NCBI RefSeq assembly: GCF_900465315.1
Contig: NZ_UBIX01000016.1
Length of the DNA: 64,000 nucleotides
Direction: 5' to 3' (one strand)
Source: Asaia bogorensis_B
Lineage (GTDB): Bacteria; Pseudomonadota; Alphaproteobacteria; Acetobacterales; Acetobacteraceae
The notes beneath the pieces were generated by a model. It was not told the origin of the DNA, did no database searches, and saw only the letters and a list, made by a program, of their open reading frames with translations. Positions 35,551-43,788 of the stretch are shown one piece after another (position 1 is the stretch's first letter; every line of letters starts with the position of its first letter). A program made the position numbers and the translations under genes.

Positions 35551-36209
35551 TAAGCTTCCATCCTTACCCATGCGATCACGCCGCACGCCTTTACCGCCTT
35601 GATTGCGGCATACAGTTCAAATTGCTGAACCGGCAGTTTCGGAAAAACCTCAATGACAACCTGCCCGCCATGTCGCGCCCCATACCGGCTGCGCACAGCG
35701 CCATAGCCACCCAGATGACACCATGCACCGCAATCACGCACTGTCCCCGTTTCGATGATCCGAGGGGCTGCACCAGAGATTTGACGCACAGCCTCCGACA
35801 CCGCCTGTCGCGTGTTGCGTGGCGCCACCAGATCTGCAGCAATGCGTCGGCGCAGATGGCTGTCCTTTTCGAGGGGCAGGCGTGCAGTTTTTCCGGATCC
35901 GAAATAATCAATAAGCGCCATATCCAGAAAGGCACCACTCGTCGTCCCAAGGCGTGTCTGGGCTCGCACAACCCCCATCAGCTGCCATATATAGGCCAAT
36001 ACCGCGCCGAACCCGGTCAGAAGCGCCTGCAACACCGGCGCTTCTTCCAACTCATCGCCCCGATAGGCTGGAAACCATCCCTGCGGTAGCAAAAGGCGCA
36101 TACGGCGAGCGAAATCGCGCGCCGTACCGGGTGCTATGCCCGTATCATACAAAAGCTTCCGGTCGGTTGCTTGAAGCCCATCCAGACCCCGGTCTCGCAG
36201 AAGAGCCAT
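35550..36209 (-). CDS. Phage tail/baseplate protein (gpI- or YmfQ-like position)
   Basis: 219 residues. The middle shows a helical segment followed by RLGTTSGAFLDMALIDYFG and DSHLRRRIAADLVAPRNTRQA, a motif pattern seen in baseplate-periphery proteins that link the gpJ ring to fibres. The last third is beta-rich with many Cys/Tyr. It lies between an appendage gene and the fibre gene and shares bases with both. Assignment is by position and weak motif resemblance. Confidence 0.55.
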   Translation of the reverse strand: MALLRDRGLDGLQATDRKLLYDTGIAPGTARDFARRMRLLLPQGWFPAYRGDELEEAPVLQALLTGFGAVLAYIWQLMGVVRAQTRLGTTSGAFLDMALIDYFGSGKTARLPLEKDSHLRRRIAADLVAPRNTRQAVSEAVRQISGAAPRIIETGTVRDCGAWCHLGGYGAVRSRYGARHGGQVVIEVFPKLPVQQFELYAAIKAVKACGVIAWVRMEA

Positions 36210-37444
36210 CAGCCACCCACCTGCTCAACAGTGAAGAGCGGGACGCGATAATCCGTGCCGTTCACATTCAGATGCAAAAAACCACCCTCTGCCTTCGCAG
36301 GTATCGCGGCTCCCGGGCTAGCAACGGGCGATGACATCTGTATTTCTCCACCCGTAGCAGGATAAAGGCCGAGATTGGGCGATCCGCCATCACCCTTCTG
36401 CACATACAGTCCCGCAGCAGCGAGGCCACTGCCGGCCTGTATATTGAGCGTATTGGTGGGCGACGGATTGGGTGAGACTGAAAAGAGCAGCTGCCCCGCC
36501 ATATTGGTCACAAGCACACCATCATCCGAAAACTGCACACGCTGGCCGTTTGCGGTGCGCGTTACGGTCGAAAAGAGCATGGCCCCGGCATCCAGCCCCT
36601 GCACATGTTCCCGCGTCTCTGGTGTGCGCCACTCAATGCCCTGGTTACACGCCATCGAGACCGCGTTTCCATAGCCCCCGTCATTACCATTCGTTCCGGC
36701 AAGCGACGTGTTGCTGAACAGAATACCGGTTTTCCAGGAATCAGGATTGTTGACGAAAACAATCCCGGCCTCACAATCAGCCGTGCCTTCGGTCTGCCCT
36801 CCACCTGCACCGATCTGTATGGCGTAGGTGCCGCCACCGCAATTCGGATGATAGGGTGTCGACACACCGTAAGCCGGTCCGCCCAGATTGACGGCCTCAA
36901 GCTCCATGACAAAGCTCGGCTGGTAATTGACGCCCGGCATACGCCAGGCCTCACCGTAATAAGCATAGGCTGTGGTCTGGGTCGGGCTCGTCGTATCATC
37001 AGCGATCCCCCAGGCTGCCATCCCGATCGAACTGGGAACATGACCCAGCTTGTCGCGTGACTTGAGTGCATCGGACGTACGCGACCCTGCAACAAAGGCA
37101 CTGTTGCCAAACCGGGCGAGGCATGCCGCCTGGGCATTTTCCAGCGCCCAGGGCCCGATGGATGTCGTGGCCATCAACGCTGAAAGCCAGTCCTGCCGGT
37201 CCACGTCGCGCGTATTGAGCGCCGGATAATCGGCGGCAGCGCCGATAAAAAACCGGTCGCCATAGCGACTGACCTTGGCACCTTCCTCGGCGAAGAATTC
37301 ACCGCTGGCCGGGGAGTCAGCTGGTGCGCCGGCAATCTGGCTTGCTGTGGCATTGAGCGTCTCGACACCATCTGATGTCGCAACGACAAGAACTTCCGTC
37401 CCTCCGATAGAGGGGATTGGAAAATAACTGTTGAATTTCGGCAT
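36209..37444 (-). CDS. Phage tail appendage/fibre protein
   Basis: 411 residues. The N-terminus, FPIPSIGGTEVLVVATSDG, is a short beta-hairpin module common at the base of alphaproteobacterial phage fibres. The middle is a Gly/Asn/Thr-rich beta structure with several aromatic residues (AYAYYGEAWRMPGVNY) and could be a carbohydrate-binding or capsid-like trimer. The C-terminal SEDDG-free tail ends LFTVEQVGG. Start overlaps the baseplate J stop by one base. Enzymatic activity, if any, is not visible. Confidence 0.6.
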   Translation of the reverse strand: MPKFNSYFPIPSIGGTEVLVVATSDGVETLNATASQIAGAPADSPASGEFFAEEGAKVSRYGDRFFIGAAADYPALNTRDVDRQDWLSALMATTSIGPWALENAQAACLARFGNSAFVAGSRTSDALKSRDKLGHVPSSIGMAAWGIADDTTSPTQTTAYAYYGEAWRMPGVNYQPSFVMELEAVNLGGPAYGVSTPYHPNCGGGTYAIQIGAGGGQTEGTADCEAGIVFVNNPDSWKTGILFSNTSLAGTNGNDGGYGNAVSMACNQGIEWRTPETREHVQGLDAGAMLFSTVTRTANGQRVQFSDDGVLVTNMAGQLLFSVSPNPSPTNTLNIQAGSGLAAAGLYVQKGDGGSPNLGLYPATGGEIQMSSPVASPGAAIPAKAEGGFLHLNVNGTDYRVPLFTVEQVGG

Positions 37445-38586
37445 TACCCCTCCTGAACGATCTGTACGGAGATCGTGCCTGGGAAAAGCGACTGACTCGC
37501 CTCCCCCACAATATCTTCCTGCGCGTTATTCAGACGTATCTGCGATATCGACAGCACCGCATCACCCGCCGCCGCATAGGCCACATAGCCAAGCCGACTA
37601 TAGGCGTAGCCGCCCCCGATACGTGACGCCCGGATATCAGCACTGATGGCCTCGAGCAGAGTACGCTGCACCGTATCGGCATCAGCGCCGAGAGTTATGC
37701 TCACAACCATTGAAACCGAGACAGAAAACATGACGGGTCGCTGGACGGCAAAGCCAACACCAAGGGCCTTGCAGGCATCAACCTGAGCATACACACGACG
37801 CAGCACCTGGTCAGGCACTGCATCACTGCCATCGTCGACAACAACCGTGAAATATCCCTGACGCGTCGTTCCATCCGGCGCCGCGCCATCAAAAATTGCA
37901 TAGTCCAGATTATTCTGGGTTTCAGCGATGGCGCTTTCCACTGCGGCCCGTGAGGCGCTTGCCTTGGCGGCAAGCCAGAGCGGGAAACGCTGCCGCAGCT
38001 GGGCGTCGCTCTCCTGATCTGCCCCATTGGCAAAAGCGGCTTCATTGGTGACGATATCAATCCCGGCAACCGACGTGCCCATAAGCGATATGGCACCTGT
38101 AGCAACGTTACCGTGAACGCCCTCCAGAAGGGCCTCCACGGGCAAGGTAAGCGAGGCTACGCCAGTCGGGCGGACATACCCCCGCGTCGCACTCGACCAA
38201 CGTTCGTGAGTCGTATCGGCGATAACCTGAAACGTCACAGCCGCCGCTGTCCTTACCGTGACGCCCGGCCGCACCACAGCCGAGATATCCTGAAAGGAAA
38301 AACAGGTCATGGTGACGGACCCCAGCGCCTTCACGCCAGGCAGTCGTGTCATGCCAAAATCCCCAACGAAGCTGTCGCAGTCAGCGCCGCTCGATGTCGC
38401 AAGCCGTGTCCGGCACAGCACCTGCATCAGCATGTATTGCAGCCAGAGCCCAAGTCCCGAAACGCTCTCGACAAGCGCACGCCCTGGCGTTCCTATATCG
38501 AGTGTCAGTTTTCCTGCGCAGCTCGCTTGCGCCGTAACAACCGCCGTCTGAACAAGGGATGAGAAAGAACGCAGAGAAAACGCCAT
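37444..38586 (-). CDS. Baseplate J-like protein
   Basis: 380 residues. Baseplate wedge protein of contractile tails (P2 gpJ, T4 gp6, Mu gp47 family). Diagnostic parts: RLATSSGADCDSFVGDFGM near residue 65, a central beta domain with VTNEAAFANGADQESDAQLRQRF, typical of J proteins, and a C-terminal SRLGYVAYAAAGDAV region. It follows the W-like gene (39 bases) in the order V-W-J seen in P2-like phages. Confidence 0.85.
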   Translation of the reverse strand: MAFSLRSFSSLVQTAVVTAQASCAGKLTLDIGTPGRALVESVSGLGLWLQYMLMQVLCRTRLATSSGADCDSFVGDFGMTRLPGVKALGSVTMTCFSFQDISAVVRPGVTVRTAAAVTFQVIADTTHERWSSATRGYVRPTGVASLTLPVEALLEGVHGNVATGAISLMGTSVAGIDIVTNEAAFANGADQESDAQLRQRFPLWLAAKASASRAAVESAIAETQNNLDYAIFDGAAPDGTTRQGYFTVVVDDGSDAVPDQVLRRVYAQVDACKALGVGFAVQRPVMFSVSVSMVVSITLGADADTVQRTLLEAISADIRASRIGGGYAYSRLGYVAYAAAGDAVLSISQIRLNNAQEDIVGEASQSLFPGTISVQIVQEG

Positions 38587-38625
38587 GAGCTTCCTGATTC
38601 CATGCCGGCGCGAGCCGAGCTGGGC

Positions 38626-39000
38626 TCAGATCGTGCCATCCTGATTGAATGTGAATGTCTGCCTGTCTGATCCATCGAGCCCGCTATAGGTGATCGTGCA
38701 TAGATAAGTACCCGGCGCCTTGGCCTGTAGTTCGACTGTCACGGGCTGGGTCTGATCGACACCGGCTTCAAGGCCGAGCTGGCTTGTAATCAGCCCCCGG
38801 GTTTCGACCTCGGCGATAGGCATACCGATACGGGCAGGCAGGCCAGCCCCATAATCGACATGCCAGAGATAGGCGCCGGGGTTCGTACACAATCGGCGCA
38901 AGATGGATTGTCGTGTCAGCAGATCTCCCGACGCCTCGCGCAGGCTGCCAGCAGGATCACAAAACAGATCCTCGCCAAACACGTGATAAAAATCACTCAT
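38626..39000 (-). CDS. Baseplate wedge protein, gpW/gp25-like
   Basis: 124 residues. RQSILRRLCTNPGAYLWHVDYGAGLPARIG is not quoted in full by homology but its core (PGAYLWHVDYGAGL) fits the gp25-like wedge pattern where a loop before the conserved Asp/Tyr/Gly contacts the inner baseplate. It lies between V and J genes and overlaps V by four bases, as gpW does in P2. Function is inferred from position and this motif. Confidence 0.65.
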   Translation of the reverse strand: MSDFYHVFGEDLFCDPAGSLREASGDLLTRQSILRRLCTNPGAYLWHVDYGAGLPARIGMPIAEVETRGLITSQLGLEAGVDQTQPVTVELQAKAPGTYLCTITYSGLDGSDRQTFTFNQDGTI

Positions 39001-39647
39001 CCGACAGGCTTTCCCGTCACCCCGTTGGCATAGGGGTGCACATGAGCGTCGAGACTATGCAGATCTGTGCGCACATCACCGCCCGAAACAGAAAGATTAC
39101 CCCCCGAAACCCGTACACCCGCACCGGATATCTCCAGTCCACCTTCTCCCAGACTCATCTGCACCGTCCCGGCACGCAACACGATGGATGATTGCCCGAC
39201 GACACAGCGCAAGTTCCCTGCCCCGAATGAGACACCCTCGCGCTGGATATGAAACCACCCCCCTTTCCCGGACTGGCCCTGCCCCTCTTCAGAAGGGACA
39301 CCGCACCCTGTACACACAAGCAATTCCCCGGGCTGCGCCACCTTGCCCGTCTGGGGTGAAATCGCGGGACCAGCCACCACGTCGAAGAGGACCGATGTGA
39401 TGACGAAGTTTTCGCCATCCCCCTCAATCGGCATCAGCAGAACATGAGTGCCGATTGCGCAGGGGCAGGAAAAACGCAGGTCTCCAACTTGCGTCAGCGC
39501 CGCATCGGGCAGCCAGCCTGTTTCAGTATCATCAGGCTGCAGACGCACCTTCACCGCATGACTGGAGGGGTCTACCGCGCAAACGATCCCATGCACCGCA
39601 TGGGTTACACGCATCTGGTGAGCTGCTGCCCATACCGGATTATCCAT
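38997..39647 (-). CDS. Baseplate assembly/spike protein gpV-like
   Basis: 216 residues from ATG 39647, preceded by GAAGGGGG. The N-terminal OB-fold domain contains HGIVCAVDPSSHAVKVRL and PCAIGTHVLLMPIEGDGEN; the C-terminal part is a short repetitive beta-helix (EISGAGVRVSGGNLSVSGGD) ending in DAHVHPYANG. A His-x-His near the tip binds iron in P2 gpV spikes, and HVH sits in the equivalent place. This would be the membrane-piercing tip of the tail. Confidence 0.8.
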   Translation of the reverse strand: MDNPVWAAAHQMRVTHAVHGIVCAVDPSSHAVKVRLQPDDTETGWLPDAALTQVGDLRFSCPCAIGTHVLLMPIEGDGENFVITSVLFDVVAGPAISPQTGKVAQPGELLVCTGCGVPSEEGQGQSGKGGWFHIQREGVSFGAGNLRCVVGQSSIVLRAGTVQMSLGEGGLEISGAGVRVSGGNLSVSGGDVRTDLHSLDAHVHPYANGVTGKPVG

Positions 39648-39657
39648 TATACCCCCT

Positions 39658-40725
39658 TCAGAAAATACGGTCCCGAAGCGTGACTTCCTGCCGATATCCC
39701 TGGGAGAGATCGAAAAAATGATCGACCGCATCCACCGCCAGTGTCCTTGGTCGATCTATCATCTCTCCTCCCAGCTTCATAAAATGGCGCGGCTCAAGCC
39801 CCGCAATGGCTGGCAATGAGAGCCTGGCCTCACACGCATGAGAGACGATCCGACGGTGCTTCCCCTGCGCCAATCGCCTGATATCGTCCATGCGCAGACC
39901 AGGCCCCCGAAACGTATAAAGCGCAGCACCCGATGCAGGTGGCTCTGTGGAAAATTCCTGCCCATCATAGAAGATTTCGCTTCTCGCCCGCTGGCGCGAA
40001 TCCCATGAGCGCACACCGACCGATACCGCCCCACTCAGACCGAAATCATAACGAAAATGCTGCATCGTCATGCCGTCCGGTTCAAAAATCTGACCACTAT
40101 CGGCATCTGGTGGACGGTTGATGATAATTGCTCGTCCACGGGCCTGACATTCATAGCCGTGATCACGCGCTAACGAAAAAGCCAGATCGAAAGCCGTCTG
40201 ATAGCGATGCTGCGCACTGGCCGACAAACGTCTGTGCTCCAGCTGCCAGAACTGCCCGCAATAATAATCACCAGCGATATCGTTCCCGTTCAGGTCGCTC
40301 TGAAACTCCAGCCCGGCAGCCTGCGCTGCCTGCTGGACAATCTCGATAGCTGTCTGATTACTCCATGAGCGTGTGAGACGCGTGTCCAGCAAAAAACAGA
40401 GATAGTCCCGACACTCCAGACGAAACGATACCGGATCATTCTCTCGCGTTATGGCGTCCAGTGCCCCGTGAAACACGCTACGCCATCCAGCCTCGCCCGC
40501 AAGGCGATCAATCACCTGTAACTCGATATCCGGCCTGTCAAAACCACTTCGCCCGGTGAGGCGGGAAAACAGGGCAGATCCATCCTGTGCGGCGATAACA
40601 ATGTGCGCCGTGTCGCACCTTTCATATCGCGTGCATTGCAGTCGGAAACCGCAAACATGCACGCCCTCTGGGCTCGTTCCATCGAGAAGAAGTCGAACCT
40701 GCCAGCTTCGGATCCTGCCCGTCAT
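39658..40725 (-). CDS. Late control/baseplate hub protein gpD-like
   Basis: 355 residues. Forms the hub joining tail tube to spike (P2 gpD, T4 gp27-like). Typical parts: an N-terminal beta domain, SNQTAIEIVQQAAQAAGLE, HRYQTAFDLAFSLARDHGYEC and a C-terminal HACEARLSLPAIAGLEPRH region. Overlaps the tail X gene by four bases. No lysozyme domain is fused to it, so any wall-degrading function of the tail must come from elsewhere or be absent. Confidence 0.8.
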   Translation of the reverse strand: MTGRIRSWQVRLLLDGTSPEGVHVCGFRLQCTRYERCDTAHIVIAAQDGSALFSRLTGRSGFDRPDIELQVIDRLAGEAGWRSVFHGALDAITRENDPVSFRLECRDYLCFLLDTRLTRSWSNQTAIEIVQQAAQAAGLEFQSDLNGNDIAGDYYCGQFWQLEHRRLSASAQHRYQTAFDLAFSLARDHGYECQARGRAIIINRPPDADSGQIFEPDGMTMQHFRYDFGLSGAVSVGVRSWDSRQRARSEIFYDGQEFSTEPPASGAALYTFRGPGLRMDDIRRLAQGKHRRIVSHACEARLSLPAIAGLEPRHFMKLGGEMIDRPRTLAVDAVDHFFDLSQGYRQEVTLRDRIF

Positions 40726-40922
40726 ACCTCTGGCAACCCTCCCGTCTGTCCGACTGACGCCTCATCCGGCAGCAGGATCTGCACCGGCACCTCAAAGCCG
40801 GACAGATCCGGGTCGCTCATCCCGTTGCACGCGGCAATCCGCCACCATTGCAAGGCATCACCAAAATAACGGACCGCCAGATGGAAAAGAGACACATCGT
40901 CGCACGTGACCTGTATCTTCAT
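40722..40922 (-). CDS. Tail protein X (LysM-like)
   Basis: 66 residues with a LysM-type beta-alpha-alpha-beta layout: VTCDDVSLFHLAVRYFGDA, then WWRIAACNGMSD and VQILLP. Members of the tail X family bind between hub and tube. It precedes the D gene, with which it overlaps, matching P2 (gpX-like) order. Small but in a strong synteny block. Confidence 0.75.
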   Translation of the reverse strand: MKIQVTCDDVSLFHLAVRYFGDALQWWRIAACNGMSDPDLSGFEVPVQILLPDEASVGQTGGLPEV

Positions 40923-40974
40923 CGCAATTCTCCCGATTCATATTCATGACGGGTCGAAACCCAACGCCATGATT

Positions 40975-41844
40975 TCAACCGGCCAGAGTGCGCAGTGCCC
41001 GGTTCGCGTAACTACCGGCCTCGACGCCCAGAACAGAGGCCCCGGCATTTTGTGAAAGCAGGGACAGAGCGCCTGCGCTATTCACCGCGCCAGCTTCCAT
41101 CGCCGCTCCAGCGTCCTGCGTTACTTGTCCCAGTTCACGAGCGGCAACGGAAAGAGGCGCCGTCACCGAAACTGCCGCTATTGGAACCCGCGATACAGAC
41201 ATGGCCGTCTGCCAGAGCGCGCTTGCCTTACCCAGAGCAGCCTGCGCACGCGCCACCCCACCACCTGCGCCCAGAACCTGCGCAACCGGCATAATTTGAC
41301 CCGCGAGCGAGGTCAGCATGGTCGTACCAACCCATCCTGCCTCCGACATCTCGCCCAGCAGGCCCGCTATCGTGCTCAAACCACTACCTAGATCAGCCCC
41401 CGCCATTTCGCCACTGCTCAGGGAAATGGCGGGCGGCAAAGCCTCGCGCTCCAGCACAAGCCTGTAAGGACAGATCGTGCCCCGCGCCTGATACGACCAG
41501 GTAAATTCGGCAATCCAGACCTTGGCTGACAAATCCGCAACCGAGAAGGAAAGCGCTCGCGAAGCCTCACGCATGGCCTCGACCCGTCTCGCCCGAAGCG
41601 TCGCCAGGGGACCGACAAAGCGACCGGTCAGAACCAGTCGCGCGGGATCATTCCCGACAGCATCGATAACACGGCCGCCACCGAGAAGCCGATGGATCAC
41701 CAGCAATTGCCGGCCACCCATCACAAGCTCGTCCGGGACTTCCGCCCCACTGAGGATCAGATCACCCAGCACGACCGGTGCTGACCTGTCGATCAGGCCT
41801 ATCGCCCCAAGGGCATTTTCCATTTCGAGAAGCGACACACCCAT
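40975..41844 (-). CDS. Phage tail protein, gpU-like N-terminus
   Basis: 289 residues. Residues 20-135 (LILSGAEVPDELVMGG, LVLTGRFVGP, RALSFSVAD, EFTWSYQARG) follow the strand and helix order of gpU-type baseplate/tail proteins. The remaining 150 residues are Ala/Gly/Ser-rich helix, perhaps a tube-anchoring part. It sits between the tape-measure slot and tail X, the place of gpU in P2. Assignment is moderate. Confidence 0.5.
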   Translation of the reverse strand: MGVSLLEMENALGAIGLIDRSAPVVLGDLILSGAEVPDELVMGGRQLLVIHRLLGGGRVIDAVGNDPARLVLTGRFVGPLATLRARRVEAMREASRALSFSVADLSAKVWIAEFTWSYQARGTICPYRLVLEREALPPAISLSSGEMAGADLGSGLSTIAGLLGEMSEAGWVGTTMLTSLAGQIMPVAQVLGAGGGVARAQAALGKASALWQTAMSVSRVPIAAVSVTAPLSVAARELGQVTQDAGAAMEAGAVNSAGALSLLSQNAGASVLGVEAGSYANRALRTLAG

Positions 41845-41855
41845 GCGTAACCCTC

Positions 41856-42848
41856 CTACATCAGCCCGATGCTCATATTCGGATATTGAGGCGTGGCGAT
41901 CTCATCAATCATTGCGCCGTAACTCCGCATGGATAGCGCGCGGGACATACTGCTTAGTATCGGCAAATATTGCCCATCATTCTGAGACGATCGCTCGGCA
42001 GCGGCCCACCCCTCCTCACGCTGCAAATTTCCGGTTCGTCCAGCTCCGTTGCCAACAGAACTCCCCTTCTCACCCGGCAAGGAAAAAGGCGGCAAAACTG
42101 CCAGGTCCCTGTCTCGAGAAACCGGTAGTCGCATTGCGGATATACCGCCGCGCTCCCGCGGCCCTGAAGCCACGCGAATGACAGAATGAGTCGGTTGCCG
42201 TGCCACAGCATTTGGGGCCGGGCCTTTCGGCCTAGTCCCCGATGCTGGAGATAACGGCATAACGCCGACAAATCGCCTGGCATGTGCCCGCAGGCCTACC
42301 CCGACATGACCTGTCAAACCGCCCCTGTCTGTCGGCACAGAGGGCGTTTGCCGCGCACCCATACGCTGCAGATGCTCATACGATATCGAGCCAGATCGGC
42401 GTCGCAACGTAGTATCAGAAAACACGACAGGCTTCGTTGCCGCATCTGAATACCTGACGGAGGAAATATCAGAACGGACCGGCATAACGGATGAAAGAAC
42501 AACACCCCTTCCAGCTTCCGACATGGCCGGGCGACCAATCAAGGGTTTGAAAGGACCCAACAGATGAGCCCCCGCAATGGCGGAAACGCCTAGCCCTCGC
42601 GATCTCCGCGCATCCGATACCTGCGATACCACCGTGTTTCTCGCTCTGGTGGAGAAGGACAGCACAGAACGCGACACTGTTCCCGCAGGAAAAAAAGCCG
42701 GAGCGCGGCTATCGCGTAACTGGCTCGACCGGGCCGAGAGGGCCCTGCGCCGCAGCGGCACAAACGAGTGGCTTCCCCCCGAACGTCGCAGCACCGAGAG
42801 CCATACATTCCCAACCTTGCCCCTGAATTCAGGCATATGAAATTGCAT
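41856..42848 (-). CDS. Ser/Arg-rich phage protein in the tape-measure position
   Basis: 330 residues from ATG 42848, with AGGAAA ahead of it. Composition is unusual: rich in Arg, Ser, Gly and Pro, with few long helices and no membrane segment. It lies immediately after the tail assembly chaperone, where the tape-measure gene stands in other phages, but it looks nothing like a typical long helical tape measure. If it does set length at about 1.5 angstrom per residue, the tail would be near 50 nm. No family recognised. Confidence 0.55.
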   Translation of the reverse strand: MQFHMPEFRGKVGNVWLSVLRRSGGSHSFVPLRRRALSARSSQLRDSRAPAFFPAGTVSRSVLSFSTRARNTVVSQVSDARRSRGLGVSAIAGAHLLGPFKPLIGRPAMSEAGRGVVLSSVMPVRSDISSVRYSDAATKPVVFSDTTLRRRSGSISYEHLQRMGARQTPSVPTDRGGLTGHVGVGLRAHARRFVGVMPLSPASGTRPKGPAPNAVARQPTHSVIRVASGPRERGGISAMRLPVSRDRDLAVLPPFSLPGEKGSSVGNGAGRTGNLQREEGWAAAERSSQNDGQYLPILSSMSRALSMRSYGAMIDEIATPQYPNMSIGLM

Positions 42849-42866
42849 GATTTTTCCTCAGCGTGA

Positions 42867-43050
42867 TCAGGCTTGGTCTTGCCGGTAACAGCACGCCTCC
42901 CAGTCAAACTGGAATCCGTCCATTTCTGCCATGACAATGCAGGCGGCCACACGTCTGGCCCGTGTCCACCCCATGACGACCGACCACGGCACCCCGTTTT
43001 TCACGAGATAAAGCGTCTCACGAAAAACAGGGTGCCGCGTCAGTTTTTTG
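42867..43050 (-). other. Programmed -1 frameshift site and extension frame of the tail assembly chaperone
   Basis: On the minus strand the zero frame ends GCA AAA AAC TGA; the bases A AAA AAC (43049 down to 43043) form a canonical slippery heptamer in the correct phase. Shifting by -1 bypasses TGA and opens 58 more codons to TGA at 42869-42867, just before the ribosome-binding site of the next gene. The predicted extension begins LTRHPVFRETLY and ends DWEACCYRQDQA. The long product would be 165 residues, as in E/E+E' or G/GT chaperones. Confidence 0.85.
42988..43036 (-). promoter_or_regulatory. Stem-loop stimulating the -1 frameshift
   Basis: Minus-strand hairpin with a 21-bp stem (43036-43016 pairing with 43008-42988, a few G-U pairs) and a 7-base loop, extendable by three pairs toward the slippery site. 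It begins six bases after the heptamer, the usual 5-9 base spacing. It lies in a coding region with no T-run, so termination is unlikely. Confidence 0.8.
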
Positions 43051-43363
43051 CTGGCGCCATAACGACGTCATTTTCTTGCGCCGCCCCGTCATAGACAGAT
43101 TGCAATGCTGCAAGCCCATCATTGCCAATCCTGCGCGCCAGATCCTTGATCTCGTCCTTGGTCTGGGGCATCTGCACCGGCACACCATCAACGGCGCGAA
43201 CCGAACAGATCATCTGTGCATAGGCCAGCCAGGGTGATGCCGAAGGTCCGGACACAGCGCTCCCCGCCGCCTCGATCAGATCGAGCATGTCGCCCGGATC
43301 GAGTTCGCAAAGGCTGAGCTTGCGCCCCGAACCGAATTCCAGTGTCTCAGGCAACATACTCAA
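43040..43363 (-). CDS. Tail assembly chaperone, short (zero-frame) form
   Basis: 107 residues. Binds the tape measure during tail assembly. LSLCELDPGDMLDLIEAAG and a helical middle (TKDEIKDLARRIGNDGLAALQ) fit the E-type chaperones that follow the tube gene in P2-like phages. Its final codons AAA AAC TGA carry the frameshift site; the long form is described separately. Overlaps the tail tube stop by four bases. Confidence 0.75.
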   Translation of the reverse strand: MSMLPETLEFGSGRKLSLCELDPGDMLDLIEAAGSAVSGPSASPWLAYAQMICSVRAVDGVPVQMPQTKDEIKDLARRIGNDGLAALQSVYDGAAQENDVVMAPAKN

Positions 43364-43788
43364 GATATCTTGCTCCTCAGCGAGGCATAGAATTGCACAT
43401 GCTGATGTATCATTCCCTCCGCCTGCCAGCGATCTGTCTTCAAGGACAGTGATACACCACTATATTCCCAGGTGCTGGTCGTGCCGTCCGGCTCACGGAT
43501 ATACTGGTAAAGCGTTCCGCTCCCGATACTGCCAGCATTCCAGAAAGCGGCCTCGATCGCTGCCACCAGACTGTCGAGATTGGCATTGGCCCTGGCAATC
43601 GTGAAAATCCCGCGCCAGCCGCTAGGCGTGTTGAATTCAACAGGCAGTCCATTCAGCGGCGTGGCCCGCTGAATGATCGTATGTTGCTCTGACTGGAACC
43701 CGGTCACATCACGCAAATCAATGCGTGACCCGTTCCAAAGCAGCGTGATCCTGCAATCCCGCCCGATACTGTAGGGGTTCGCCATCAA
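43360..43788 (-). CDS. Tail tube protein
   Basis: 142 residues, beta-rich: RDCRITLLWNGSRIDLRDVTG, TPLNGLPVEF, GWRGIFTIARANANLD. Reads as the inner tube subunit of a contractile tail. It directly follows the sheath gene (adjacent, no gap), the invariant order in myophages. Similar small tube proteins are hard to assign by sequence alone; position makes it likely. Confidence 0.7.
   Translation of the reverse strand: MMANPYSIGRDCRITLLWNGSRIDLRDVTGFQSEQHTIIQRATPLNGLPVEFNTPSGWRGIFTIARANANLDSLVAAIEAAFWNAGSIGSGTLYQYIREPDGTTSTWEYSGVSLSLKTDRWQAEGMIHQHVQFYASLRSKIS

Noticed and set aside
42590..42952. Minus-strand 120-codon frame between chaperone and the Ser/Arg-rich gene
   Set aside because: Overlaps both the frameshift extension and the next gene in a third frame; Cys/Arg-rich nonsense composition and no ribosome-binding site.
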